Of a stretch of DNA of 64,000 bases, positions 32,597-40,840 are shown in pieces (positions within the stretch are counted from its first letter, which is position 1; each line of letters starts with the position of its first letter). The stretch is from contig JBNKDE010000013.1 of assembly GCA_050288105.1 (NCBI GenBank), positions 62,001-126,000 on the forward strand, in the 5' to 3' direction. The notes under the pieces are model-generated. The model searched no databases, had not been told where the DNA came from, and saw only the letters and a program-made list of their open reading frames with translations. Source of the DNA: JACNJF01 sp050288105. Lineage in GTDB: Bacteria > Pseudomonadota > Gammaproteobacteria > GCA-001735895. A program made the position numbers and the translations under genes.

Positions 32597-32827
32597 ATGA
32601 GACTGCCTGCTAGATTTGTTATGACTTGCCTGGTGTTAACTGGATTAATGGCCTGTAGCAGTCCTGAACCCTGGGTGAAACCCTACGAGCGCGCGCATTT
32701 GGCGGACCCTATCATGGACCCTGATCGGGACCCTGTTGCGAGTAGTTATCTTCAGCATGTTTACGATTCACGAGAAGCGGCCAGGGGTGCAGGCATTGCA
32801 AGTGGCGGCGGCTGTGGTTGTAATTAG
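32597..32827 (+). CDS. DUF4266 small lipoprotein with Gly/Cys C-terminus
   Basis: A 76-residue protein with a signal peptide ending in a LMAC lipobox (Cys20). The mature part has a conserved WVKPYERAHLADPIM core, an HVYDSREAARGA segment and ends in GGGCGCN. This pattern is the DUF4266 family, found next to DUF3570, TlpA and ApbE genes in many bacteria. Function is unknown. The two tail cysteines could bind a metal, form a disulfide handled by the neighbouring thioredoxin, or carry a modification. It starts 4 nt after the thioredoxin gene and its stop is 17 nt before the DUF3570 start. Confidence 0.85.
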   Translation: MRLPARFVMTCLVLTGLMACSSPEPWVKPYERAHLADPIMDPDRDPVASSYLQHVYDSREAARGAGIASGGGCGCN

Positions 32828-32843
32828 TGTGTTGATAGAGACG

Positions 32844-33986
32844 ATGAAATCTTATTTCTCAAAACTGTCCCTGTTTATTCTGTTAGCGCTTGCTGCTGTT
32901 ACCCATACCCATGCGCTGGTGTTACCTGAAGACAGGGCGGATGTACTGTTTCATAGCTATGATGGTGGTGGCGCGGAGATTTCTGGTCCTTCTATACTGA
33001 TACGCAAGAAATTTAGTGAAAATGTATCTGCCTCATTTCATAACTATGTTGATAACGTATCCAGTGCCTCAATAGATGTTATGACTACCGCCAGTAAATA
33101 CACTGAGGAGCGAAAGGAAAACGCGCTAAACCTTGACTATCTGCACAATAAAACGTTGATGACTGTCGGCTATACGCAAAGTGAAGAGAGTGATTACCTG
33201 GCCGATACCATCAATGTGAATTTCTCGCAGGATTTTTTTGGTGATTTGACTACCCTGAGCATGGGTTATGCGTTGGGTGACAATACTGTTAAACGTAATG
33301 GCGATTTAACCTTTGAAGAGGATGTTCAAACACGCAGCTACCGTCTGGCGTTATCGCAGGTCGTGACTAAAAATATGATCATGTCACTGGCGCTGGATAC
33401 CACAACCGATGAAGGTTACCTGAATAATCCCTATCGTTCTGTGCGTTATTTAGATAGCTCTGTTGCACGTGGGTATAGCTATCAATCTGAAGTTTATCCG
33501 AATACGAGGACCAGTAATGCAATCGCTTTGAGAGCGCGTTACTACCTGCCCTGGCGCGCGGCCTTACATGGCGGGTATCGCTATTTTACCGATAGCTGGG
33601 GAATAGAGGCCGATACCTATGAACTTGGATATACCTTACCCTACAACGATGACTGGTTACTGGAATTCACTTACCGCTATTACGACCAGACACATGCTGA
33701 TTTTTATAGCGACCTGTTTCCCTATGTCAGTGCCCAGAACTTTCTGGCTCGCGATAAAGAATTAAGCACCTTTAGTGATCAATCTATAGGGGTGGGTGCG
33801 ACCTACCAGTTTCAGAAAAATGGTAGCGGCTTCATCAAAAAAGGGACGGCCAACCTTTTTGTTGACTACATCTCTTTCAAGTACGATGATTTTAGAGACT
33901 TGACTAAAACTGCTGTGCCTGGAGAAGAAGCGCTTTACGAAATGGATTCTACTGTGCTGCGACTGTTTGTTTCGATCTGGTTTTAG
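32844..33986 (+). CDS. DUF3570 outer-membrane beta-barrel protein
   Basis: A 380-residue protein with a signal peptide (about 1-22, ending HAHA-like before LVLPEDRADV). The mature chain is almost wholly amphipathic strands (ENVSASFHNYVDNVSSAS, RSYRLALSQVVTKNMIMSLAL, AIALRARYYLPWRAALHGGYR, DDWLLEFTYRYYDQTHADFYS) and ends with VLRLFVSIWF, the C-terminal Phe of outer-membrane barrels. It matches the DUF3570 family. The frame is open further upstream, but the ATG at 32844-32846 begins the signal peptide directly and avoids overlap with the DUF4266 gene. It is the last gene of the plus-strand cluster and probably forms a pore or anchor for the redox proteins. Confidence 0.87.
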   Translation: MKSYFSKLSLFILLALAAVTHTHALVLPEDRADVLFHSYDGGGAEISGPSILIRKKFSENVSASFHNYVDNVSSASIDVMTTASKYTEERKENALNLDYLHNKTLMTVGYTQSEESDYLADTINVNFSQDFFGDLTTLSMGYALGDNTVKRNGDLTFEEDVQTRSYRLALSQVVTKNMIMSLALDTTTDEGYLNNPYRSVRYLDSSVARGYSYQSEVYPNTRTSNAIALRARYYLPWRAALHGGYRYFTDSWGIEADTYELGYTLPYNDDWLLEFTYRYYDQTHADFYSDLFPYVSAQNFLARDKELSTFSDQSIGVGATYQFQKNGSGFIKKGTANLFVDYISFKYDDFRDLTKTAVPGEEALYEMDSTVLRLFVSIWF

Positions 33987-34077
33987 CCTCCCCCTGCGCA
34001 GCCGTTTGACAGCCCTCGGGTTCTGAAGCAAACTTCAAAGATCTTCACGCAATAAAAACAAAGGCAGGTCCTGAATT

Positions 34078-34461
34078 ATGAATCCAGAAAAAGTGGTCTT
34101 TGGGTTTTTTATCGTACTCGCACTTACCCTGAATTTTGGATTTTTTATCGGCGAAATCGATAACCCGGATCACCACCATGTATACGAGCTGTTCGCGGTT
34201 GTCGTGGTTAACCTGATTGCAACCATCCTCAAATTTGGCGATAGAAGCCAGATGGGTGCCGTATTGCTGGCAACCAGCCTGGTGGCGATTTTACAGCTGA
34301 TTGCAGCAACCCTGGTGTGGATGGTAGCGGAGCATATTACCGGTACGGGTCTGACACCAGCGGTAACTTCCAGTATTGTTTCGTTGTCCGGTGGTGCCAT
34401 GCTGGCCAACGTGGTGTCGGTGATTCTGCTGATCATAGAAACAGTCATGCTACGCCGCTAG
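34078..34461 (+). CDS. DUF6394-like small inner-membrane protein
   Basis: A 127-residue protein with four probable transmembrane helices: FGFFIVLALTLNFGFFIG, YELFAVVVVNLIATILKF, AVLLATSLVAILQLIAATL and LANVVSVILLIIETVML. Charged segments (DNPDHHH, KFGDRSQ) lie between the helices. The pattern matches proteins annotated as DUF6394, which are encoded next to potassium-channel genes in several marine Gammaproteobacteria. No catalytic motif is present. It ends 15 nt before the channel gene, so the two are co-transcribed and it may be an accessory subunit; that role is inferred only from position. Confidence 0.75.
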   Translation: MNPEKVVFGFFIVLALTLNFGFFIGEIDNPDHHHVYELFAVVVVNLIATILKFGDRSQMGAVLLATSLVAILQLIAATLVWMVAEHITGTGLTPAVTSSIVSLSGGAMLANVVSVILLIIETVMLRR

Positions 34462-34476
34462 CGCGGGAAACCTGCG

Positions 34477-36195
34477 ATGGATAACATCGTTTTCCTGATC
34501 TTTAGACGCATGCGCCGTCCCCTGATGACGCTGCTGATCATCTATTCCGTTTCGATTCTGGGCCTGGTGCTAATCCCTGGAGTGGATGATCAGGGCAATG
34601 TCTGGCATATGGACTTTTTCCACGCCATTTATTTCATTAGCTATACCTCAACCACCATAGGCTTTGGCGAAATCCCCTATACCTTCAGCGATGCGCAACG
34701 ATTGTGGGTGACGCTGACTATGTACGCCGGGGTGATCGGCTGGCTATACGCCATCAGTAATATTCTTACCCTGGTGCAGGATAAAACCTTCCAGCGCGCA
34801 CTGTCAGAACGCAAGCTCGCACGTAATATTCGTGGCATGCGAGAACCGTTTTACCTGATCTGCGGTTACGGTGAAACAGGCAGTGCATTAGTCCGCGGGT
34901 TGACGGATGTTGGGCAGCATGTGGTGGTGATCGAAATTAATGAATTTCGTAGTAACCTGACCAGGCTGGATAACCTGCGCGATTTCGTCCCCGTATTGCA
35001 TGGTGATGCACAAAAGCCGCTGCATCTGCAGGAAGCAGGTTTAGAGAACCCTTTATGTAAGGCGGTGGTAGCGGTTACCAATGACAACGAAGCGAATCTT
35101 AAAATCGCCATCACCAGTAAGTTACTGCATCCTCACATCAGGGTGATTTGCCGTGCCGATTCAAGCGATATCGAAAAGAATATGGCATCCTTCGGTACTG
35201 ACTATATTATTGATCCCTACGAAACCTTCGCGCTGTATCTGATCACCGCTTTTCAGGCACCTTGCCTGTACCTGATGCAACGCTGGCTGTATTCAGGGCA
35301 GCCCGATGATGTGCTGGATGAGCCAATCTACCCGCCCCAGAACAGCCACTGGATTATCTGTGGCTTCGGTCGTTTTGGTAAAGCCTTATATAAACGCATG
35401 ATTAAGGAAGGGCTGGAAGTGGTTGTCGTCGAAGCTAATCCAGAGATAGCTGATCTCCCGCTCCAGGGTGTGATAGAAGGCCGAGGCACAGAAGCAGACA
35501 CCTTGCAGCAGGCAGGCGTGGAAAAAGCCTGTGGCCTGATCGCGGGAACTGATAATGATGCCAATAATTTATCGATTGTCGTTACCGCGCGTGACCTGAA
35601 CCCTGATCTGTTTTTTGTCGTGCGCCAGAATCACTCGGACAATACAGCCATCATCGACGCGGTGAATGCAGATATTGTGATGCACCCCAGTAAGATCATC
35701 GCCGACAAAATTCGGGTACTGCTCGGCACGCCCATGTTGTACGAATTTATTTCCCTGGCAGCTTATCAGGAAAACGAATGGGCCTGCGAACTGGTGAGTC
35801 GGATATCTGCGCTGGTGGGAAGTCATGCCCCGCGCCTGGAAGAAATCGAGATCAACGAGCGCATGGCGGAAGCCGTGTATCGACATTTGCAACAGGGCGG
35901 GGCGCTCACCCTGGGCGAGCTATTACGTGATTCCTGGCATAAAGATACTCAACTCAGCTGCATTGTGTTAATGCTACAACGGCATAACGATCACCGCCTG
36001 TTACCGGGTGATGATGTGGGGCTTAAAATCAATGACCGCCTGCTGGTATGTGCGGGTAGAGGCGGATTCACCCGCCTGTTCTGGAATTTGCAGCAGGAAA
36101 GCATTCTCAGTTATATACGTACAGGAAAGGTATTAAAGCATGGCTGGCTGTGGCGCAAATTAACAGGAAAAGAGCACTGGCGAGATAAATCCTGA
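34477..36195 (+). CDS. Potassium channel protein with two RCK (TrkA-N) domains
   Basis: A 572-residue protein. The N-terminal part has two transmembrane helices (about 16-36 and 75-100) flanking a pore loop with the selectivity filter TTIGFGE (residues 59-65), the Ile-Gly-Phe-Gly variant of TxGYG. Two cytoplasmic RCK domains follow, each with a Rossmann nucleotide loop: GYGETGSA near residue 130 and GFGRFGKA near residue 292. A TrkA-C-like region (about 440-540) ends the chain. It should be a ligand-gated K+ channel whose gate is controlled by NAD(H), ATP/ADP or Ca2+. It is translated with the DUF6394 gene. Confidence 0.9.
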   Translation: MDNIVFLIFRRMRRPLMTLLIIYSVSILGLVLIPGVDDQGNVWHMDFFHAIYFISYTSTTIGFGEIPYTFSDAQRLWVTLTMYAGVIGWLYAISNILTLVQDKTFQRALSERKLARNIRGMREPFYLICGYGETGSALVRGLTDVGQHVVVIEINEFRSNLTRLDNLRDFVPVLHGDAQKPLHLQEAGLENPLCKAVVAVTNDNEANLKIAITSKLLHPHIRVICRADSSDIEKNMASFGTDYIIDPYETFALYLITAFQAPCLYLMQRWLYSGQPDDVLDEPIYPPQNSHWIICGFGRFGKALYKRMIKEGLEVVVVEANPEIADLPLQGVIEGRGTEADTLQQAGVEKACGLIAGTDNDANNLSIVVTARDLNPDLFFVVRQNHSDNTAIIDAVNADIVMHPSKIIADKIRVLLGTPMLYEFISLAAYQENEWACELVSRISALVGSHAPRLEEIEINERMAEAVYRHLQQGGALTLGELLRDSWHKDTQLSCIVLMLQRHNDHRLLPGDDVGLKINDRLLVCAGRGGFTRLFWNLQQESILSYIRTGKVLKHGWLWRKLTGKEHWRDKS

Positions 36196-36239
36196 AGCGA
36201 TATCCTTTAATTTAGCTGTCATAACACAGAAGGAAAATT

Positions 36240-36929
36240 ATGAATAATTTTAAAGGTTTCCCTGTCGACTGTGTCCCTTTTCTGCAAGATCTGGCCAGGA
36301 ATAATAATCGGGACTGGTTTAATGATAACAAACAGCGCTATGAATCCCTGGTGCGTGAACCGGCACTGAGTTTTATCGAAGGCATGGCAAGTGGATTGGA
36401 AAAAATCTCACCGCATTTTACCGCGGTCGCGAAGAAGAGTGGCGGCTCGTTAATGCGAGTTTATCGTGACACTCGATTTGCTAAAGATAAAACACCTTAC
36501 AAGACTAACATTGGTATCCAGTTTCGACATGAGTTGGGTAAGAATGTACATGCGCCCGGATTTTATGTACATATTGCGCCAGATGAATGTTTTATCGGGG
36601 TTGGACTCTGGCATCCAGAGCCAGATGCCTTAAAAGCAATACGCGAATTCATTCTGGATAACCCCAGCTCGTGGAAGGATGCCAGGTCCTATCCGCCATT
36701 TAAAAAGCACTTCCAGATGGTTGGCGAGTCTCTGCAACGTCCCCCACGAGGAATCCAGCCAGACCATGAATTGATTGAAGATCTTAAACGCAAGGATTTT
36801 ATCGCCCTTAAAAGCTTTCCGGTCGAAAAAATCAATGATAAAAAATTTATCAGATTTGTTCTCAGTAGCTTTGATCAGGCTGACCCCTTTATGCATTATC
36901 TATGTGATGCCGTGCAGGTGCAGTATTGA
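36240..36929 (+). CDS. DUF2461 family protein
   Basis: A 229-residue soluble protein with the DUF2461 (TIGR02453) features: NNRDWFNDNKQRYESLVREPA near residue 20, MRVYRDTRFAKDKTPYKTNIG in the middle and GFYVHIAPDECFIGVGLWHPEPDAL after it. The family is widespread in bacteria and fungi with no assigned activity; conserved Arg, Asp and Lys residues suggest a phosphate or nucleic-acid ligand. No signal peptide is present. It is about 45 nt after the K+ channel gene. The 285 nt that follow hold no recognisable gene; a TATAAT hexamer at 37156-37161 is a candidate -10 for the next gene. Confidence 0.88.
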   Translation: MNNFKGFPVDCVPFLQDLARNNNRDWFNDNKQRYESLVREPALSFIEGMASGLEKISPHFTAVAKKSGGSLMRVYRDTRFAKDKTPYKTNIGIQFRHELGKNVHAPGFYVHIAPDECFIGVGLWHPEPDALKAIREFILDNPSSWKDARSYPPFKKHFQMVGESLQRPPRGIQPDHELIEDLKRKDFIALKSFPVEKINDKKFIRFVLSSFDQADPFMHYLCDAVQVQY

Positions 36930-37214
36930 GAGATTTAACAGATAGACTGGCTGGTAAAACAGCTGTTTTTAATCAAATTCATTTGTGGTCAGGCTATAAC
37001 ACTTCATTCTCAGCATATGGTGAATTTTGCTGAGGCAGAAGTTGTTGAAATCATTAATGAAAATGCAGAATAACAACGCCTGCATATCAGCAATGAAGTG
37101 GATTTAAGGCTAGCGAGTAGATAAAAATAAAACTCATATATCGGCCATTCGTCACTATAATCTAACTAAGATGTGTTGATTGACTAATAGAAAATCACTG
37201 TGGAGTAGATAAAC

Positions 37215-37511
37215 GTGAAAAATATAATCGCAATATGCCTGCTTTTGTTATCCACTCAAACCCTTGCCGATCAGGCGACTGCCATCAAATCCGGTTGTGC
37301 CGGCTGTCACCAGATGGCAGTCAAAACGGTAGGACCAGCGATTAAGGACATCGCCAAAAAATACAAAGGCGGCAATGTCGACCAGCTTGTAGCGACAGTC
37401 AAGGCAGGCCGTGCGGGTGATCAACTGACCTGGGGCGCGATCGCTATGCCGCCCAGCCCCGCACCAGAGGCGGATGTACGCAAGGTTATCGAGTGGATGA
37501 TAAGCCAGTAG
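37215..37511 (+). CDS. Small periplasmic cytochrome c (class I, c551/c5-like)
   Basis: A 98-residue precursor starting at GTG with a signal peptide (about 1-18, LLLLSTQTLA). One haem c site, CAGCH at 28-32, is followed by a VGPAIKDIAKKYKG helix and an AMPPSP segment in which Met78 is the expected sixth ligand. Size and motifs fit monohaem c551/c552-type electron carriers that shuttle electrons in the periplasm to terminal oxidases or reductases. A GGAG ribosome site lies about 10 nt upstream of the start. It is monocistronic; an imperfect GCCCTGATTG/CAATCAGGC inverted repeat (37528-37563) separates it from the convergent glutathione reductase gene. Confidence 0.93.
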   Translation: MKNIIAICLLLLSTQTLADQATAIKSGCAGCHQMAVKTVGPAIKDIAKKYKGGNVDQLVATVKAGRAGDQLTWGAIAMPPSPAPEADVRKVIEWMISQ

Positions 37512-37557
37512 ACTGGTACTAATCGTTGCCCTGATTGTGGTTAGTTGGTGCGCTCAA

Positions 37558-38976
37558 TCAGGCTGACTCAACCTCCACTTCTTTCCACTCATTACCCGCA
37601 TCCACCTCATGACAGGGATGGTTGCGTAGCGGTGTTTTCATGGTAACCAGCTCTTCGGCGCTGCCGGGGTGGATGGCGACGGTGTTGTCGAAATCAGCCT
37701 TGGTTGCCCCCATTTTTACTGCTACTGCAAAGCCCTGCATCATTTCATCGGCACCATCACCGATGACGTGGATACCAACGACTTTTTCATCTTCGCCAGT
37801 ACATACCAGTTTCATCGCAGTGGTGCTGCCGTGATCGGATAAGGCGTAACGCATGGGGGTAAAATCGCTCTGGTAAATACTCACCTGCTGTCTGGTTTCG
37901 ATGGCCTGTTGCTCGGTCATACCGACGGTGGCGATCGGGGGATGGCTGAATACCACGCTGGGTACATTGCTGTAATCCATCTTTCGTTCAGGCCTGCTGT
38001 GGTAAAGACGTTCGGCCAGGCGGCGACCGGCGGCAATGGCGACCGGGGTAAGCTGCTGCTTGCCGATGATGTCACCCAGGGCAAAGATCCCCGTCACATT
38101 GGTCTGCTCGTATTCATCCACCGGGATGACCCCATTCTCCAGCATCTCGACACCGGCTGCGGGTAGATTAATCGAGTCGGTATTGGGCACACGCCCTGTG
38201 GCCCAGATGACCTGGTCAAAACCTGTTAATACCTGATCGGCACTTTTTACCTGTAGTCCGTCCTCATTCTGGGAGAGTTCAGTGACACGGAATTCAGTAT
38301 GCAACTGAATACCCTGCTTACGCATTTCTTCAGCCAGGGTATCGCTGATCAGGGTGTCGAAGGTTTTCAGGATACGTGCAGAGGGGGCGAGTACGGTGAC
38401 GTTGGAACCCAGCGCGCGTAATACGCCTGCCAGCTCTATACCGATATAGCCACCGCCGATAACGGCGACGTTTTGGGGTAGTTGTTGCAGCTGAAAAAAA
38501 CCGTCCGAGGTGATTCCCAGTTCAGCACCTGGTACCGCGGGAACAAAAGGTCTGCCTCCGGTGGCGATGACGATATGTTCAGCTGAGTATAGTTTGGCAT
38601 CGATGATCAGGGTATTGCGGTCTACAAATTCAGCATGGCCAGGGATATGGGTAATGTTCAGGTCAGCGATATAGCCATTCCAGAATTTATTGATATTGGC
38701 GATATACTGCTCACGTCCGCTGACCAGCTTCTTCCAGTCGGTAGTGCCGCGCTGGGCCGGGATACCAAAGCTACTAGCATCATCTACGGCATGGGCCAGA
38801 TTGGCGGCATACCACATGATTTTTTTGGGAACACAACCGACGTTTACACAGGTGCCGCCCATGCGTGAGTATTCTGCGATGGCGACCTTCTTGCCGAACT
38901 GCGCAGCCTTTTCCGCGACTGCCAGACCACCACTACCACCACCGATCACTAATAGATCGAAATCATATTCGCTCAT
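37558..38976 (-). CDS. gorA: Glutathione-disulfide reductase
   Basis: About 472 residues, the usual length of GorA. The FAD-binding GGGSGG is near the N-terminus, and the redox-active disulfide is in GGTCVNVGCVPKK. The NADP-binding Rossmann loop is IGGGYIGIELAG, a second FAD motif is FALGDI, and the active-site HPGSAEE carries the catalytic His and Glu near the C-terminus. The enzyme regenerates reduced glutathione with NADPH in the cytoplasm. An ATG three codons upstream (38985) is nearly as good a start. It follows the Prx-Grx gene but an intrinsic terminator lies between them, so expression needs its own promoter or read-through. Its product supplies glutathione to the Prx-Grx protein. Confidence 0.95.
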   Translation of the reverse strand: MSEYDFDLLVIGGGSGGLAVAEKAAQFGKKVAIAEYSRMGGTCVNVGCVPKKIMWYAANLAHAVDDASSFGIPAQRGTTDWKKLVSGREQYIANINKFWNGYIADLNITHIPGHAEFVDRNTLIIDAKLYSAEHIVIATGGRPFVPAVPGAELGITSDGFFQLQQLPQNVAVIGGGYIGIELAGVLRALGSNVTVLAPSARILKTFDTLISDTLAEEMRKQGIQLHTEFRVTELSQNEDGLQVKSADQVLTGFDQVIWATGRVPNTDSINLPAAGVEMLENGVIPVDEYEQTNVTGIFALGDIIGKQQLTPVAIAAGRRLAERLYHSRPERKMDYSNVPSVVFSHPPIATVGMTEQQAIETRQQVSIYQSDFTPMRYALSDHGSTTAMKLVCTGEDEKVVGIHVIGDGADEMMQGFAVAVKMGATKADFDNTVAIHPGSAEELVTMKTPLRNHPCHEVDAGNEWKEVEVESA

Positions 38977-38990
38977 TACCGCCATCCAGT

Positions 38991-39021
38991 AAAAAAGATA
39001 CCGGTCATTGAGACCGGTATC
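38991..39021 (-). terminator. Rho-independent terminator after the Prx-Grx gene
   Basis: On the minus strand GATACCGGTC and GACCGGTATC form a perfect 10-bp stem with a 5-nt loop, followed by six T residues. It lies 26 nt after the stop of the Prx-Grx gene and just before gorA, so it should limit or modulate read-through from the peroxide-induced promoter into gorA. Confidence 0.85.
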
Positions 39022-39046
39022 CGGGTTAACAATTCAATGTAAAAGA

Positions 39047-39796
39047 TCAGGCTGCAATACTAGCATCTTCTGCCAGGTATTTTTCAAGCTGATCCGATCC
39101 ACCGATTAAATCGCCATCGATGAATATCTGTGGCACCGATGAAGTGCCCGAGATTGCACGGATGGTAGATTCGCGGAAATCACGATTCAGTACCAGCTCG
39201 TCAAACTCGATACCCGCTTCGCGTAACATACCTTTGGCACGTACACAGAATGGGCAGCCTTCGCGAGTGAATACGGTAACGCTTTTGGGTGCTCTGCTGC
39301 CGGGTGCGATATAGCTCAACATCGTGTCAGCGTCTGAAACTTCAAATGGGTCGCCCGGTACGTCTGGCTCAATGAACATCTTTTCGACAACACCGTCTTT
39401 TACCAGCATGGAATACCGCCATGAGCGGTCACCAAATCCGATATCGTTCTTGGATACCAGCATGCCCATGCCCTGGGTGAAGTCACCGTTGCCATCAGGC
39501 AGGAAGGTAATATTGTCGGCTTCCTGGCTGGCTTTCCATTCATTCATAACGAATGCATCGTTAACGGATACACAGACAATGTCGTCTACACCGTTCTGTT
39601 TCAACGCGGCAGCAAGCTGGTTGTAGCGCGGCACATGGGTTGATGAACAGGTTGGAGTAAAAGCACCGGGCAGTGAAAAAACGACCACGGTTTTGCCTTT
39701 AAAAACCTCATCGGTAGTTACATCGATCCACTCGTGATCCTGGCGGGTACGGAAAGTGACCTGGGGTACTGACTGGCCTTCTTTATTTTCTAACAT
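39047..39796 (-). CDS. Peroxiredoxin-glutaredoxin hybrid (glutathione-dependent peroxidase)
   Basis: A 249-residue two-domain enzyme. The N-terminal Prx5-type peroxiredoxin has the peroxidatic Cys50 in PGAFTPTCSSTHVPRY. The C-terminal glutaredoxin (from about residue 170) has the CPFC active site in TREGCPFCVRAKG and the SVPQIFIDG cis-Pro loop. The hybrid reduces hydrogen peroxide and organic peroxides using glutathione through its own glutaredoxin. It lies next to oxyR and gorA, the usual arrangement in Gammaproteobacteria. An OxyR-type operator at 39881-39917 is about 85-120 nt upstream of the start, which supports induction by peroxide. Confidence 0.97.
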   Translation of the reverse strand: MLENKEGQSVPQVTFRTRQDHEWIDVTTDEVFKGKTVVVFSLPGAFTPTCSSTHVPRYNQLAAALKQNGVDDIVCVSVNDAFVMNEWKASQEADNITFLPDGNGDFTQGMGMLVSKNDIGFGDRSWRYSMLVKDGVVEKMFIEPDVPGDPFEVSDADTMLSYIAPGSRAPKSVTVFTREGCPFCVRAKGMLREAGIEFDELVLNRDFRESTIRAISGTSSVPQIFIDGDLIGGSDQLEKYLAEDASIAA

Positions 39797-39880
39797 GATA
39801 TTTCTCCTGATAATTTAAGGGTTTGGGTTAGTTGTTTATTAACTTGGGGGAATTATCAGGGAGTTTGTTTAATCAGTAAA

Positions 39881-39917
39881 ATTGGATGATTTGATCGAAT
39901 CAATAGGTAATACCTAT
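39881..39917 (-). promoter_or_regulatory. OxyR operator candidate upstream of the Prx-Grx gene
   Basis: ATAG-N7-CTAT matches exactly at 39903-39917 (the motif is palindromic, so it reads on both strands). Seven bases further toward the gene comes ATCA where the consensus has ATAG, and after another seven bases CAAT where it has CTAT. The OxyR consensus is four such tetramers spaced by seven bases, so two elements are perfect and two are weak. The gene encoding OxyR ends at this site. The overlapping palindrome TTGATCGAATCAA (39889-39901) may be part of the same element. Confidence 0.7.
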
Positions 39918-40840
39918 TATTTTGCGCTTAGCGGCTTAACCGTATTGGGTAGGTGACTCAGAATAGTGGTGATTATCGCCTGTAGTGCCTGAAAACGTGG
40001 AAAGCTACTGCGATAGAATAGCGAGATCTTGCGCCAGCTGTTCTCCAGGTGTAACTCATGGGTGGCAATACCCCGGCCTGTGGTCCAGGAGCCTGACATG
40101 GCCAGAGCGGGCACCAGTGTGCAGCCATAACCGGCGCTGACCAGTTGTAGCAGGGTTTCCAGGCTGGAGGCGCGCAGATTCGCCATCTCGCCATGTTGCT
40201 GGCGCTCGCTTAGGTGGCACACTTCCATAGCCTGTTGCGCCAGGCAGTAGTTGTCGGGTAACAGTAAGATGTCCAGCCCTTCCAGATCCTGCTGGGTGAT
40301 TTCATCCTTGGTATATAAGGGGTGATTCAGCGGGTGAGCTAGCCAGAAGGGTTCCCGGAATAAGGGGATGGCCTGGAAGTCGGTTTCTGGATGATCGGTC
40401 GCCAGAATGGCAGCGTCTATCTCATGATTGGCCAGACGTTCCAGGAGTACATCGGTCGCCTCTTCGAAAAGAATCAGTTTTAGATTCGGATAGTCCTGCT
40501 GTAAGGGTTTTAAAATTAACGGCAACAGGTAAGGGCTGATAGTGGGAATTGCACCGATACGTAAAGGCCCCGCAACTGGATCCTGGTAGGATTGAGCCAG
40601 TTGCTGGATGACGTCAACCTGCTCAAGAATGAGGTGCGCATGCTGCAATATATCCTGCCCGGCCGGGGTGATCTTAACGCTGCGATTGGTACGCTCAAAG
40701 ATGGTGACACCCAGTTCATCTTCGAGCTTTTTGATCTGTCCGCTCAGGGTGGGCTGGCTGACGAAACAACGCTGAGCGGCCTTACCGAAATGCTGAGTTT
40801 CGGCGACCGCAATCAGGTATTTCAGGTCGCGTATATTCAT
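39917..40840 (-). CDS. oxyR: Hydrogen-peroxide-inducible transcription activator OxyR
   Basis: A 307-residue LysR-type regulator with the N-terminal winged helix-turn-helix (AVAETQHFGKAAQRCFVSQP) and a C-terminal sensor domain. The redox pair falls at Cys199 and Cys208, the same numbering as E. coli OxyR, in NYCLAQQAMEVCHL. Disulfide formation between them by peroxide activates DNA binding. The start overlaps the stop of the upstream glutathione S-transferase gene as ATGA, so the two are translationally coupled. An OxyR box lies directly after its stop codon, in front of the Prx-Grx gene. Confidence 0.97.
   Translation of the reverse strand: MNIRDLKYLIAVAETQHFGKAAQRCFVSQPTLSGQIKKLEDELGVTIFERTNRSVKITPAGQDILQHAHLILEQVDVIQQLAQSYQDPVAGPLRIGAIPTISPYLLPLILKPLQQDYPNLKLILFEEATDVLLERLANHEIDAAILATDHPETDFQAIPLFREPFWLAHPLNHPLYTKDEITQQDLEGLDILLLPDNYCLAQQAMEVCHLSERQQHGEMANLRASSLETLLQLVSAGYGCTLVPALAMSGSWTTGRGIATHELHLENSWRKISLFYRSSFPRFQALQAIITTILSHLPNTVKPLSAK

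Noticed and set aside
36930..37214. Possible gene remnant after the DUF2461 gene
   Set aside because: Short open stretches exist (for example from an ATG near 37016), but they are broken by stops and match no family I recognise.
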